Assembly: GCF_001652725.1 (NCBI RefSeq)
Contig: NZ_LWHJ01000029.1
Location: forward strand, 186,001-250,000
Reading direction: 5' to 3'
DNA from: Pedobacter psychrophilus
Lineage (GTDB): Bacteria > Bacteroidota > Bacteroidia > Sphingobacteriales > Sphingobacteriaceae
Length of the DNA: 64,000 nucleotides
The notes beneath the pieces were generated by a model. That model worked only from the letters and a program-made list of their open reading frames with translations. It was not told the DNA's origin and ran no database searches. Positions 26,403 through 35,986 of the stretch are shown here, piece by piece. The translations under genes were made by a program, and so were the position numbers. Every line of letters starts with the position of its first letter. Position 1 is the first letter of the stretch.

Positions 26403-26885
26403 ATGGCAAAAGCATCGTTATCAATTATCCAAGCTCTTAAAAAAACAGCTGCTAACTTAGAAAAAGGCTCTCAATACCAATGGGGACATATGGGTAGTTG
26501 TAATTGTGGTAATTTAGCTCAAGTTATAACCAATAAAGATAAAGCCGAAATCCATAAATCTGCTATGAGAAGACATGGAGATTGGAACGAACAATTAATA
26601 GATTATTGTCCAACTAGCGGTTTACCAATAGACCATATTATAGATGAAATGCTCGATTTTGGATTTACCAGAGCTGATTTATCACATCTGGAAAAACTAT
26701 CAGACCAAAACATTTTAAAAAATTTGCCTTTAGAAAAACGTCATTTAAAACATAACATTAAAAATGATGTGGTTTTATATCTTAGAATCTGGGCTACAAG
26801 TTTAGAAAATAGCTTGTTAAAAGATATCTCTATAGAAAACATTAATTTACCTGAAAAAGCTATTTCAGGTTTAGTTACCGTGTAA
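26403..26885 (+). CDS. Conserved hypothetical protein with CxC motif
   Basis: 160 residues, no signal peptide and no membrane segment, so presumably cytoplasmic. Possible metal ligands are C33 and C35 in GSCNCGNLAQ, H51 and H58, and C69. The middle part (HIIDEMLDFGFTRADLSHLEKLSD) is helical. I recall homologues in Bacteroidota but no function. The gene stands alone between the DUF3570 gene (102 nt upstream) and a DUF2911 gene (242 nt downstream). Confidence 0.75.
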   Translation: MAKASLSIIQALKKTAANLEKGSQYQWGHMGSCNCGNLAQVITNKDKAEIHKSAMRRHGDWNEQLIDYCPTSGLPIDHIIDEMLDFGFTRADLSHLEKLSDQNILKNLPLEKRHLKHNIKNDVVLYLRIWATSLENSLLKDISIENINLPEKAISGLVTV

Positions 26886-27127
26886 TTTATATTTCTAAAT
26901 TACAATTAGGGGGTTATTTGAATTAAATTGGATTTTAAATCCATAAATCCTATTACCTATCATTTACTTTTTTCCATTGTAACCATTTTAAAAGCTGTTC
27001 ATTGTTTTTTTGCTTTTGCAGCATGGTTATTCAAAAAAGAAACTCTATCAATCAATAATGCTTTATAATAATTATATTTAAACTTCACAATCAATCTTCT
27101 TTATTCTATAACTCTTTAAAATTAATC

Positions 27128-27970
27128 ATGAAAAAAACACTATCAAGCATAATAACATTTTTAGCAGTTCTAATATGTGTAGGTTCAGCTAAAGCACAAT
27201 CTTTAATTCCTAATCCTAGCAGCGGACAAACCATTATACAAGATTTCGGTTTAGGAAAAGTAACCTTAAATTACTATAGACCTAATGTAAAAGGGAGAAA
27301 AATTTTTGGTGGATTAGAATCTTATGGAGCAGTTTGGCGTACAGGCGCAAATAATGCTACTACTATTATGTTTACCGATGAAGTTGTTATTGCGGGTAAT
27401 AAAGTGTCAGCAGGTAAATATTCGCTATTTACTATTCCAGAAAAAGAGAGTTGGACAATCATTTTGAATAAAACTGCAGACCAATGGGGAGCATATGATT
27501 ATAAAAAAGAAGATGACCTTTTGCGTTTCACCTCTAAACCAATTATCACTAAAGAAAAAACGGAAACATTTACCATGCAATTTTCTGATGTTACATCTGG
27601 TAGCATGAATTTAAATTTAATGTGGGAAAATGTCGCAATCAGCATTCCAATGACGGTTGATTACGATTCTAAAGTGATGGAAAATATTGATAAAGCAATG
27701 ATGGGAGAAAAGAAACCATATTTTGCCGCCGCTCAATACTATTATTCTAATGGCAAAGACCTTAATAAAGCATTATCCTGGATTAATGAGGCAGAAAAAT
27801 CTGATACTAAAGCACCTTGGTTTAAATTATGGAAAGCAAGAATCCAATTAAAAATGGGTGATAAAAAAGCAGCAGCAGAAACTGCTAAAATGGGAATTGA
27901 AGCCGCAAAAGAAGCCAAGAACGATGAATACATTAAGTTAAACCAAAATGTATTAAATAGCATTAAATAA
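27128..27970 (+). CDS. DUF2911 exported protein
   Basis: The 280-residue protein has a signal peptide (about 1-23, GSAKAQ) and then the DUF2911 domain (about 25-170): NPSSGQTIIQDFGLGKVTLNY, GRKIFGGL, YGAVWRTGANNATTI and SAGKYSLFTIPEKESWTIIL are typical. The C-terminal part (about 185-280) is a short TPR-like helical region (ALSWINEAEKSDTKAPWFKLW). Function unknown; periplasmic. Monocistronic, with a hairpin terminator after it. Confidence 0.92.
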   Translation: MKKTLSSIITFLAVLICVGSAKAQSLIPNPSSGQTIIQDFGLGKVTLNYYRPNVKGRKIFGGLESYGAVWRTGANNATTIMFTDEVVIAGNKVSAGKYSLFTIPEKESWTIILNKTADQWGAYDYKKEDDLLRFTSKPIITKEKTETFTMQFSDVTSGSMNLNLMWENVAISIPMTVDYDSKVMENIDKAMMGEKKPYFAAAQYYYSNGKDLNKALSWINEAEKSDTKAPWFKLWKARIQLKMGDKKAAAETAKMGIEAAKEAKNDEYIKLNQNVLNSIK

Positions 27971-27988
27971 AAAAATCAAATTTTAAAG

Positions 27989-28026
27989 CAAATCCTTGGT
28001 CTTAATAGATTGAGGATTTTGTTTTT
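27989..28026 (+). terminator. Probable rho-independent terminator
   Basis: CAAATCCTT and TGAGGATTTTG form a 7-8 bp stem around a 15-nt loop, followed by TTTTT. It lies 20 nt after the DUF2911 stop. The next 230 nt up to the ATP-grasp gene are AT-rich and hold no feature I can name. Confidence 0.55.
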
Positions 28027-28259
28027 CATCAAATATCATTTAAATATGATATTTACATTAGACCTATTCATACATATTATGTAATTAAATGATTTACATA
28101 ATTTTAACCTCGACAAAATTTACTTTTAACAAAAATTACTGTTAAAAATTAAGAATTATCAATATAATTTATCATACTTATAAAAATTTGGTAATAATTT
28201 CTTTGTGATTTATCAAATTATATATACCTTTTGAAAAATTTAAATTAACTGCTCACAGA

Positions 28260-29708
28260 ATGGGTTCCTCTAAAATATTTAATGGTTATACATCCAGTAC
28301 AGAGTTTTATGACGAAATGTACAATGGGAAAAAAATCAGGGCGCCTTATCAAAAACTTTATGAGTTTTTAAAAAATTATCCTGCAGAAGAGTTAAACAAA
28401 AAAGAGGAAATGGCCAGGCGATTGTTTATGAGCCAAGGCGTAACCTTTACCGTTTACTCTGGAGATGAAGGCATAGAAAAAATATTTCCTTTTGATGTTG
28501 TGCCGCGTATTATAACTGCGGCAGAATGGGATTATATAGATAGTGGCATTAAACAAAGATTAAAAGCTTTAAATCTCTTTTTAAACGATATTTACTCCAA
28601 TCAATTTATCATAAAGGATAAAATTATCCCAATTGATATGATATATTCTTGCGAGCATTATTTAAGGGAAATGCACAACCTTAAAGTACCACATGATATT
28701 TTTGTCCATATATCTGGGATTGATATTATTAGGGATGCTGACGGAACTTTTTATGTGTTAGAAGATAACCTTCGAACACCTTCAGGAGTTTCTTACATGT
28801 TAGAAAACAGAGAAATTACCAAACGTATTTTCCCGGATTTACTTCCTCTAAATGCAGTTAGACCAGTAACAAACTATCCGCAATTACTTTATAAAAGTCT
28901 AGCAGCGTTATCACCAAGGCATAACTCAAATCCAAATATTGTAATGCTAACACCTGGTATTTACAATTCGGCGTATTTTGAACATTCTACCTTGGCAAGG
29001 TTAATGGGAATTGAGTTAGTAGAAGGGCGAGATTTAGTAGTAGATAACCATCGGGTTTTTATGAAAACTACTCAAGGTTTGCAAAGAGTGGATGTAATTT
29101 ACCGACGTGTAGATGATGAATATTTAGACCCATTGGTATTTAATTCTGGAAGTATGTTGGGCGTTGCCGGATTAATGTCGGCATATAGAAGAGGGCATGT
29201 AGCTATTGTTAACGCTCCGGGAAATGGAGTAGCTGATGATAAAGCTGTTTATATTTACGTTCCGGATATGATAAAATATTACCTGAACGAAGAGCCCATC
29301 CTAAAAAACGTTCCTACATTTAAAATGGATGATGTTTCTGAAAGAAAACATGTTTTTGAGAATATCGAAAATATGGTGATTAAAAAAACCAATGCTTCTG
29401 GAGGTTACGGAATGATTATAGGAAACGCTGCTACAGAGGTTGAAATAGAAGAATACAAGAAAGCAGTATTGCTAGATCCCAGGTCTTTTATAGCACAACC
29501 AATTATTAGTTTATCAGCTGCACCTTGTTACATCAATGGAAAATTACAGCCCCGAAGAATTGATCTTAGGCCTTTTGCGATTTTTGGCCCAAATGGAATT
29601 GAAATTGTACCTGGTGGATTAACAAGAGTTGCATTAAAAGAAGGATCTCTGGTAGTAAATTCATCACAAGGTGGTGGTAGTAAAGATACTTGGGTATTAA
29701 ATAGTTAA
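28260..29708 (+). CDS. Circularly permuted ATP-grasp type 2 protein
   Basis: 482 residues of the DUF404/DUF407 family, a permuted ATP-grasp amidoligase predicted to join amino acids or peptides using ATP. Visible motifs include IDIIRDADGTFYVLEDNLRTPSGVSY (metal and ATP site), GRDLVVDNHRVFMKTTQGLQRVDVIYRRVDDEYLDPL, and IKKTNASGGYGMIIG. It heads an operon with an alpha-E protein and a transglutaminase-like protein. Genomic surveys of amidoligases predicted this trio makes and processes a peptide tag or small peptide, but the product is not known to me. Confidence 0.93.
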   Translation: MGSSKIFNGYTSSTEFYDEMYNGKKIRAPYQKLYEFLKNYPAEELNKKEEMARRLFMSQGVTFTVYSGDEGIEKIFPFDVVPRIITAAEWDYIDSGIKQRLKALNLFLNDIYSNQFIIKDKIIPIDMIYSCEHYLREMHNLKVPHDIFVHISGIDIIRDADGTFYVLEDNLRTPSGVSYMLENREITKRIFPDLLPLNAVRPVTNYPQLLYKSLAALSPRHNSNPNIVMLTPGIYNSAYFEHSTLARLMGIELVEGRDLVVDNHRVFMKTTQGLQRVDVIYRRVDDEYLDPLVFNSGSMLGVAGLMSAYRRGHVAIVNAPGNGVADDKAVYIYVPDMIKYYLNEEPILKNVPTFKMDDVSERKHVFENIENMVIKKTNASGGYGMIIGNAATEVEIEEYKKAVLLDPRSFIAQPIISLSAAPCYINGKLQPRRIDLRPFAIFGPNGIEIVPGGLTRVALKEGSLVVNSSQGGGSKDTWVLNS

Positions 29709-29766
29709 TGGGTGATAGACAATAGTCTATAAGCAATAGACTAATAAAAAATATAAGATTTAAAAT

Positions 29767-30702
29767 ATGTTAAGTAGAGTAGCAAATTCTTTGTATTGGA
29801 TGTCTCGTTATATGGAGCGCTGTGATGGCATTTTAAGGTTGCTACGTGTAAACTATGCTTGCTCTCAAGACGAATTTGAACAATTTAGTTGGCGTCCGGT
29901 TCTCATGATTTTTTCTGATATGCTCCCTTTAACAGTAGAGAAAAACAAATTCAAAGGGCGCAAAGTTTTAGAGTTTATGGTAACCAATAAGCTTAATAAA
30001 AATTCTGTTTTTAGCTTGGTTAATAAATCTAGGGAAAACGCAAGGTCTGTACAGGATAATGTAACCAAAGAACTATGGCAATGCCTAAATGATTATTACC
30101 ATGTTACTAGAAATAAGGATTTAGTTACTGCATTAAAGTTAGACGATCCTGTTTCTGTTTTGGATGATCTGGTGAAACAAGGAATGCACTATTACGGAGT
30201 TTGTGAAATAACCATGGCCCGTGGAGAAGGATATTATTTCATGAATATTGGAAAATACTTAGAAAGAGCAATGCAATCAGTTGATATCTTAAACGTAAAA
30301 TTCAGCGAATTGGATTATTCTTTAGAAGAAAGATCAGATCCTACTTATTGGAAATATCTTTTGCTATCCATTTCTGGATACGAGATTTTTTTAAAAAGCT
30401 ATCGTTCTGCATTAGATTCTAGAAATATTCTACATCAGATTGTTTGGAATGAACATTTTCCTAGATCTATAATTTACTCTGTAAAGAGGTTAAAACAATC
30501 TTTTGAAACTTTAAAAACAGAAAGAAACAGTGAGGCGTACAAAGCGCTGAGCTTTATGATTGGCAAATTAGAAAGCCATATTAGATATTCTGATTTAAAA
30601 GATTTAGAAGAAAAAGGATTGAAAGAGTACCTTCATGAAATAAAACTAGAACTATTAGCAATTGGAAGTGCGTTTAATCATTATTACTTTGCATTTAACT
30701 AA
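29767..30702 (+). CDS. Alpha-E domain protein (DUF403)
   Basis: 311-residue all-helical cytoplasmic protein. The start MLSRVANSLYWMSRYMERCD is the hallmark of the family; GRTLRLLRVNYA-like sequence (GILRLLRVNYACS) and RGEGYYFMNIGKYLERA are also characteristic. The domain always accompanies the permuted ATP-grasp gene, 58 nt upstream here. Its biochemical role is unknown; it may present or hold the substrate. Confidence 0.92.
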   Translation: MLSRVANSLYWMSRYMERCDGILRLLRVNYACSQDEFEQFSWRPVLMIFSDMLPLTVEKNKFKGRKVLEFMVTNKLNKNSVFSLVNKSRENARSVQDNVTKELWQCLNDYYHVTRNKDLVTALKLDDPVSVLDDLVKQGMHYYGVCEITMARGEGYYFMNIGKYLERAMQSVDILNVKFSELDYSLEERSDPTYWKYLLLSISGYEIFLKSYRSALDSRNILHQIVWNEHFPRSIIYSVKRLKQSFETLKTERNSEAYKALSFMIGKLESHIRYSDLKDLEEKGLKEYLHEIKLELLAIGSAFNHYYFAFN

Positions 30703-30723
30703 ACAGTACAAAGCTTAAAACTA

Positions 30724-31674
30724 ATGCCAAAATTTACCATACATCATAGTACCTATTATTCTTACGAATCACCAGTTTATGATAGTGCAAACCAAATTAT
30801 GCTTTATCCGATAAAAGATAATCAGCAGGAAGTGGTAGAGCAACAATTAATGATTACCAGCAATCCTAAGATTGATGTTTATGACGATTATTATGGTAAC
30901 GAAGTTGGAACTTTTACCAATCCGGAAGCGCATAGACAGTTAAAGATAGAATCTATAATTATCGTTAACGTAAAGAAAAAGGTAATGCCTGAAGCTTCTA
31001 TGTTTAAAGATGATGAGTGGGAAAAACTTAAAAGTATTTCTCATCAATTACCTTACATCAATTTTCTAAAAAAAGAAATTGTTGAATCTCAGGAAGAAAT
31101 TTTTGCTGCCATTAAACCTTTTCAGGATAAAAAAAATTCGCCATTTGAAGTAGCTAAAAATCTTTGTACCTACGTTTATCAAAACTTTAAATATATAAAA
31201 GGGGTAACAACTGTAGAAACAACAGTTGAAGAAATCTGGAAAATCAAATCTGGGGTATGCCAAGATTTTGCACACATATTGTCTGTAATGTTAAGATATA
31301 TGCAAATTCCCGCTAGATATGTTAGTGGATATATTTGTCCTAATAAAAATGGAATGCGTGGCGAAGGCGCAACACATGCTTGGGTAGAAGCTTATTTACC
31401 TGATTATGGATGGTTAGGCTTAGACCCAACAAACAATTGCATTGTTGATGATACCCATGTTAGATTAGCGGTAGGGCGTAATTTTGTTGATTGTAGCCCC
31501 GTAAAAGGGACTTATAAAGGAACTTCTAAGCATAAATTAGAAGTAAAAGTTTCTGTTGCTTATGAAAACGATCCACTTCCATCATTAGACCAAACAGAAG
31601 CAGTTATGGGATTAGAGAACACTCCTATCAATTCTTATAGAAAATTTGTGGAAATGCAGCAACAACAGCAATAA
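30724..31674 (+). CDS. Transglutaminase-like cysteine peptidase family protein
   Basis: 316 residues with an N-terminal beta domain (about 1-100, starting FTIHHSTYYSYESPVYDS) and a transglutaminase core (about 140-245). The Cys-His-Asp triad is visible: KSGVCQDFAHI (Cys), GATHAWVEAYLP (His) and GWLGLDPTNN (Asp). Prokaryotic members are mostly peptidases. It is 21 nt after the alpha-E gene and completes the three-gene operon, where it probably hydrolyses or transfers a peptide bond formed by the ATP-grasp enzyme. Confidence 0.93.
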   Translation: MPKFTIHHSTYYSYESPVYDSANQIMLYPIKDNQQEVVEQQLMITSNPKIDVYDDYYGNEVGTFTNPEAHRQLKIESIIIVNVKKKVMPEASMFKDDEWEKLKSISHQLPYINFLKKEIVESQEEIFAAIKPFQDKKNSPFEVAKNLCTYVYQNFKYIKGVTTVETTVEEIWKIKSGVCQDFAHILSVMLRYMQIPARYVSGYICPNKNGMRGEGATHAWVEAYLPDYGWLGLDPTNNCIVDDTHVRLAVGRNFVDCSPVKGTYKGTSKHKLEVKVSVAYENDPLPSLDQTEAVMGLENTPINSYRKFVEMQQQQQ

Positions 31675-31743
31675 GATATTATTAATGATAATTCTTTACT
31701 GGCTGAAAAGTCTAATAAATTAGCTTATTACCAAGATGGCGTA

Positions 31744-31774
31744 ATAAAAAAAGGTTCGTGAAAACACAAACCTT
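31744..31774 (-). terminator. Rho-independent terminator of dxs
   Basis: On the minus strand AAGGTTTGTG pairs with CACGAACCTT (one mismatch) across a short loop and is followed by a T-rich run. It lies 28 nt past the dxs stop. Confidence 0.75.
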
Positions 31775-31802
31775 AATAATTATATTATTGAAGGATCAAC
31801 TA

Positions 31803-33734
31803 TTATCCAACCAAACTCTCGGTTACTCTTGGCATTGCCATTTTCTTTACTTCTTTAATTATTGAATTGCTATCATAACCACATTCTGCCCAAAGTTCTT
31901 TTTGCTCGCCGTGTTCAATAACCCGATCAGGAATACCTAAACGTACGATTTTTGAACTGTAATTGTTATCAGCCATAAATTCTAAAACAGCACTTCCCAT
32001 CCCACCTTGTACACAACCATCTTCAACGGTTATAACTTTATCAAACTTAGAAAATACTTCATGCAACATTTTTTGGTCTAACGGTTTTACAAATCTAAGG
32101 TCATAATGTGCAGGATGATAACCTTCCTGGTTTAATTCTAAACAAGCTTTAACAGCTTCGTTACCAATGCTTCCAAGTGTAATAATAGCGATATCTTCTC
32201 CATCACAAATCTTCCTCCCTTTACCAACTTCAATTTCTTTAAATGGTCTTTGCCAGTCAGTCATCACGCCATTTCCTCTTGGATAACGAATAGAAAAGGG
32301 ACCACCATGATTTTTAAGTTGTGCCGTATACATTAAGTTACGCAACTCTTCTTCATTCATTGGAGCAGAAACAATCATATTTGGAATACTCCTAAAAAAA
32401 GAAATATCATAAGCTCCATGATGGGTAGGACCATCGGCACCAGCCATACCTGCTCTATCCAAACAAAAAACTACGGGTAATTTTTGCAATGCCACATCAT
32501 GAACAACCTGGTCAAATGCCCTTTGCATAAAGCTAGAATAAATATTACAATAAGGAATTAAGCCCTGCGTAGCCAATCCCGCAGAAAATGTAACTGCATG
32601 CTGCTCTGCAATGCCTACATCAAATGCTCTATTAGGCATAGCCTTCATCATAATATTTAACGAACAACCTGATGGCATAGCGGGCGTAACACCCATAATT
32701 TTATCATTCTGCTGCGCCAATTCTACCATAGTATGTCCAAAAACATCCTGATATTTTGGAGGCTGCGGTTTATCTGAAACAGTTTTTTTAATTTCTCCCG
32801 TAATCTTATCAAACAAACCTGGAGCATGCCATTTGGTTTGATCTTTTTCTGCTAATGCAAATCCTTTACCCTTAACAGTTACACAATGCAATAATTTTGG
32901 TCCTGGGATATGTTTTAAATCTTCAATAACCTTTGCCAAATGCTCAACATCATGCCCATCAATTGGTCCAAAATATCTAAACTTTAAAGATTCAAAAAGG
33001 TTACTTTTTTTGAGTATGGTGCCTTTTATACTTTTTTCAATTTTCTTTACAACCTTATGAGCATCTGGTCCAAGTTCAGATATTTTGCTTAAAACTGCGG
33101 AAACATCATCCCTAAAACGATTATAAGATTTGCTAGTAGTGATGTCTGTTAAATAATCTTTTAAAGCCCCAACATTTGGATCGATAGACATACAGTTATC
33201 ATTTAAAATAACTAGTAGATTAGAATTTTCTATCCCAGCATGATTTAATGCTTCAAAAGCCATTCCCGCAGTCATAGAACCATCTCCAATTATGGCAACA
33301 TGTTGCCTGTCTGTTTCGCCCTTATATTGTGATGCAACCGCCATACCCAAAGCGGCTGAAATAGAAGTAGATGAGTGTCCTACTCCAAATGTATCAAATT
33401 CACTTTCGCTCCGTTTTGGAAAACCAGAAATACCTTTATAAACCCTGTTTGTATGAAAAACGCCTCTTCTACCTGTTAAGATTTTATGACCGTAAGCTTG
33501 ATGACCCACATCCCACACTAATTGATCATAAGGTGTATTTAAAACATAGTGAAGGGCAACAGTAAGTTCTACAACTCCTAAGTTTGCTGCAAAATGACCT
33601 CCGTTCACAGAAACCACATCAATTATATATTGCCTTAGTTCTCTACAAACTTCTTTTAACTCCTTTACATTCAGCTTTTTTAAGTCTGTAGGAGAATTTA
33701 TTTGTGATAATAGTGGCCCTGCCTGTACTTCCAT
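31803..33734 (-). CDS. dxs: 1-deoxy-D-xylulose-5-phosphate synthase
   Basis: First enzyme of the MEP isoprenoid pathway; condenses pyruvate and glyceraldehyde-3-phosphate with thiamine diphosphate. The 643-residue protein shows the ThDP motif IGDGSMTAGMAFEALNHAG with the NLLVILNDN continuation, then VKGKGFALAE, GIAEQHAVTFSAGLA, and DRAGMAGADGPTHHGAYDIS from the pyrimidine-binding domain. Length is normal. The gene is monocistronic and convergent with the transglutaminase gene. Confidence 0.98.
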   Translation of the reverse strand: MEVQAGPLLSQINSPTDLKKLNVKELKEVCRELRQYIIDVVSVNGGHFAANLGVVELTVALHYVLNTPYDQLVWDVGHQAYGHKILTGRRGVFHTNRVYKGISGFPKRSESEFDTFGVGHSSTSISAALGMAVASQYKGETDRQHVAIIGDGSMTAGMAFEALNHAGIENSNLLVILNDNCMSIDPNVGALKDYLTDITTSKSYNRFRDDVSAVLSKISELGPDAHKVVKKIEKSIKGTILKKSNLFESLKFRYFGPIDGHDVEHLAKVIEDLKHIPGPKLLHCVTVKGKGFALAEKDQTKWHAPGLFDKITGEIKKTVSDKPQPPKYQDVFGHTMVELAQQNDKIMGVTPAMPSGCSLNIMMKAMPNRAFDVGIAEQHAVTFSAGLATQGLIPYCNIYSSFMQRAFDQVVHDVALQKLPVVFCLDRAGMAGADGPTHHGAYDISFFRSIPNMIVSAPMNEEELRNLMYTAQLKNHGGPFSIRYPRGNGVMTDWQRPFKEIEVGKGRKICDGEDIAIITLGSIGNEAVKACLELNQEGYHPAHYDLRFVKPLDQKMLHEVFSKFDKVITVEDGCVQGGMGSAVLEFMADNNYSSKIVRLGIPDRVIEHGEQKELWAECGYDSNSIIKEVKKMAMPRVTESLVG

Positions 33735-33933
33735 TTTTACAATTAGGATTTTATTCTAGTTTACAAAGTAAGATATTCTTTGCTAATAATCATGACAATT
33801 TAGAGCAAATAATGTTTTTAAGATAAATTATATAATGTTTTTATTTAGAGTTTAATTGAAATTTAAATATTAGACTATTAAAATCTTTATATATTCATTA
33901 TCTATCATTTATACTCTTTCTGATAGTGTGTTT

Positions 33934-34128
33934 TTAAATTTGCTTTTTCTTTCCAAAAAAGAAATACGCTATAGCCCCTAATAAAGGGATCATTATTGCA
34001 ACTATAATCCAAATTAATTTAGCGTTATTGCTTAGATCTTTATTTTCAAAAATATCCTTGGCAGCAAGTACACTTACTATTAAGGGGAAAAAGAAGAGCC
34101 CAATTAAAGTTATTTTACTCATTTCCAA
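33934..34128 (-). CDS. Small membrane protein with PLDc_N domain
   Basis: 64 residues with two membrane helices (about 7-24 and 38-58) ending in FFFGKKKQI. The segment NAKLIWIIVAIMIPLLGAIAYF matches the N-terminal membrane domain found in cardiolipin-synthase-type proteins and as small stand-alone proteins. It is 11 nt upstream... that is, transcribed after no gene and before none in tight contact except the ABC exporter gene, whose stop lies beyond it at 34140. Function unknown. Confidence 0.75.
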   Translation of the reverse strand: MEMSKITLIGLFFFPLIVSVLAAKDIFENKDLSNNAKLIWIIVAIMIPLLGAIAYFFFGKKKQI

Positions 34129-34139
34129 AAAATAATTAT

Positions 34140-35906
34140 TTAAACCACTAGTGTAGTTTCCTGGTTAAATCTCTCTCCAATTTGCTGACGCCACATGGCA
34201 TAATATAGACCTTTTTCTTCTATTAGCTGCAAATGTTTTCCTTGCTCAACGATATTACCTTTCTCTAAAACAAAGATTCTATCGGCATGCATTATGGTAG
34301 ATAATCTGTGTGCTATCAAAATCGTAATCCTATCAGATTGATCCGAAACGTTTCTAATGGTTTCTGTAATTTCCTCCTCGGTAATAGAATCTAGTGCTGA
34401 TGTTGCTTCATCAAAAACCAAAATATTTGGTTTACGTAATAACGATCTCGCAATTGACAAACGTTGCTTTTCTCCCCCAGAAACTTTCACGCCTCCTTCT
34501 CCTATTACGGTATCTAAACCGTGGGATGCCCTTGCCAACAGAGAATCACAGGCTGCTCTTTTAAGCACTTGCATACACTCTTCATCAGTTGCAGAAGGGC
34601 GAACAAATAATAAATTTTCTCTAATGCTACCAGAAAACAACTGTGTGTCTTGGGTTACAAAACCAATTCGCTCTCTTAGTTCATCCAAATCTATGGCTAA
34701 ACTATCAACATCATTATATTTAATCTTTCCAAAAACTGGATTATAAAGTCCAACTAGTAATTTAACCAATGTAGTTTTACCAGATCCAGAAGGACCAACA
34801 AAAGCAATCGTTTCTCCATGCTTTACTTTAAAACTAATGCCATTTAAAGCGTTTCTAGTAGCAGAGATATGTTTGAAGCTTACTTTATCAAATATGAGTT
34901 CCTTAATGTTGCCAGTTGAAATTGGATTTTCAGGCTTCTTTTCAATAGGTATATTTAATATGGTTTGAAAATTATTTAGCGAAGCTTCTGCTTCTCTATA
35001 AGTTAATATGATGTTACCAAATTCCTGAAGGGGTCCAAACAAAAAGAAAGAATAAAATAAAAATGTAAAGTATTGACCTGCAGAAATATCATTTTTAAAA
35101 ATCAATAGCAATAAAATCACCACCATAGAACTTCTTACAAGATTAACTGTTGTGCCTTGTAAAAAACTCATACTACGTACGTATTTAACCTTTTTAAGCT
35201 CTAAGTCTAAAATTTTATAAGTAGTATTATTAAGTCTTTTAATTTCTTGATTGGCTAATCCTAAACTTTTTACCAACTCTATATTTCTTAAGGATTCTGT
35301 AGTAGAGCCAGCTAAAGAAGTGGTTGCGCCAACTATTTTCTTTTGTATGGTTTTAATTTTTTTGGATAGCGTCCAGCTAACTATAAATATCAGCGGAATA
35401 GCCGCAAAATAAACTAAGGTTACTTTATAGCTTATGGTTAAAGAATAGATGATTACAAATATCATCCCCACTAAACTTGTAAAAAGGATATTAATAAAAG
35501 CGATGATAAATTTTTCTGAATCTAATCTTACCTTTTGTAATATACCTAAGGTTTCTCCACTTCTTTGATCTTCAAAAGTTTGATAAGGTAATTTTAGAGA
35601 ATGTTCCAAACCATCGGCATACATGCTTGCACCTAATTTTTGTGTAATGATATTGGCAAAATAATCCTGAAAGTTTTTAGCAATTCTAGAAACCATTGCT
35701 GCTCCAACGCCTAAGCCCACTAACTTTAAAACACCAAAAGTAAACTCATGGCTAGTTAGTACATTTTTTTTCTCAATAAAATTATCAACTATTAATCCCG
35801 TAATATGTGGATCTATTAAAGAGAAACACTGATTAATGGCAGCAAACAGCAAAGCCAAACCAATTAAACCCTTATAATTTTTTAAATACCTTTTTAATAT
35901 TTTCAT
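34140..35906 (-). CDS. ABC exporter, fused membrane and ATPase domains
   Basis: The 588-residue half-transporter has six membrane helices (about 1-310) and a nucleotide-binding domain (about 335-575) with Walker A GPSGSGKTTLVKLL, signature VSGGEKQRLSIARSL and Walker B NILVFDEATSALD. This is the MsbA/lipid-and-drug exporter type and acts as a dimer in the inner membrane; the substrate cannot be inferred. The gene for a 64-residue membrane protein follows 11 nt downstream on the same strand, so they may be co-transcribed. Confidence 0.93.
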   Translation of the reverse strand: MKILKRYLKNYKGLIGLALLFAAINQCFSLIDPHITGLIVDNFIEKKNVLTSHEFTFGVLKLVGLGVGAAMVSRIAKNFQDYFANIITQKLGASMYADGLEHSLKLPYQTFEDQRSGETLGILQKVRLDSEKFIIAFINILFTSLVGMIFVIIYSLTISYKVTLVYFAAIPLIFIVSWTLSKKIKTIQKKIVGATTSLAGSTTESLRNIELVKSLGLANQEIKRLNNTTYKILDLELKKVKYVRSMSFLQGTTVNLVRSSMVVILLLLIFKNDISAGQYFTFLFYSFFLFGPLQEFGNIILTYREAEASLNNFQTILNIPIEKKPENPISTGNIKELIFDKVSFKHISATRNALNGISFKVKHGETIAFVGPSGSGKTTLVKLLVGLYNPVFGKIKYNDVDSLAIDLDELRERIGFVTQDTQLFSGSIRENLLFVRPSATDEECMQVLKRAACDSLLARASHGLDTVIGEGGVKVSGGEKQRLSIARSLLRKPNILVFDEATSALDSITEEEITETIRNVSDQSDRITILIAHRLSTIMHADRIFVLEKGNIVEQGKHLQLIEEKGLYYAMWRQQIGERFNQETTLVV

Positions 35907-35924
35907 CTAATTTTTTAAATCTCG

Positions 35925-35932
35925 CAAAAATA
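35925..35932 (-). promoter_or_regulatory. -7 promoter box for ABC exporter
   Basis: The minus strand reads TATTTTTG, an exact TAnnTTTG match, 18 nt before the start at 35906. Confidence 0.45.
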
Positions 35933-35935
35933 AGA

Positions 35936-35964
35936 AAGGGAATAGGTATTTAACCTATTCCCTT
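35936..35964 (-). terminator. Hairpin terminator of pyrH-frr operon
   Basis: A perfect 12-bp stem (AAGGGAATAGGT / ACCTATTCCCTT) around ATTTA, 22 nt past the frr stop. On the minus strand it is followed by TTTCTTATTTTT rather than a clean T run. Confidence 0.7.
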
Positions 35965-35986
35965 AATTTGTGATTATTGTTTGACG

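Noticed and set aside
29713-29743. ATAGTCTA ... TAGACTA inverted repeat between ATP-grasp and alpha-E genes as an attenuator
   Set aside because: It looks like a simple intergenic repeat word and has no T run; too weak to call a regulatory site.
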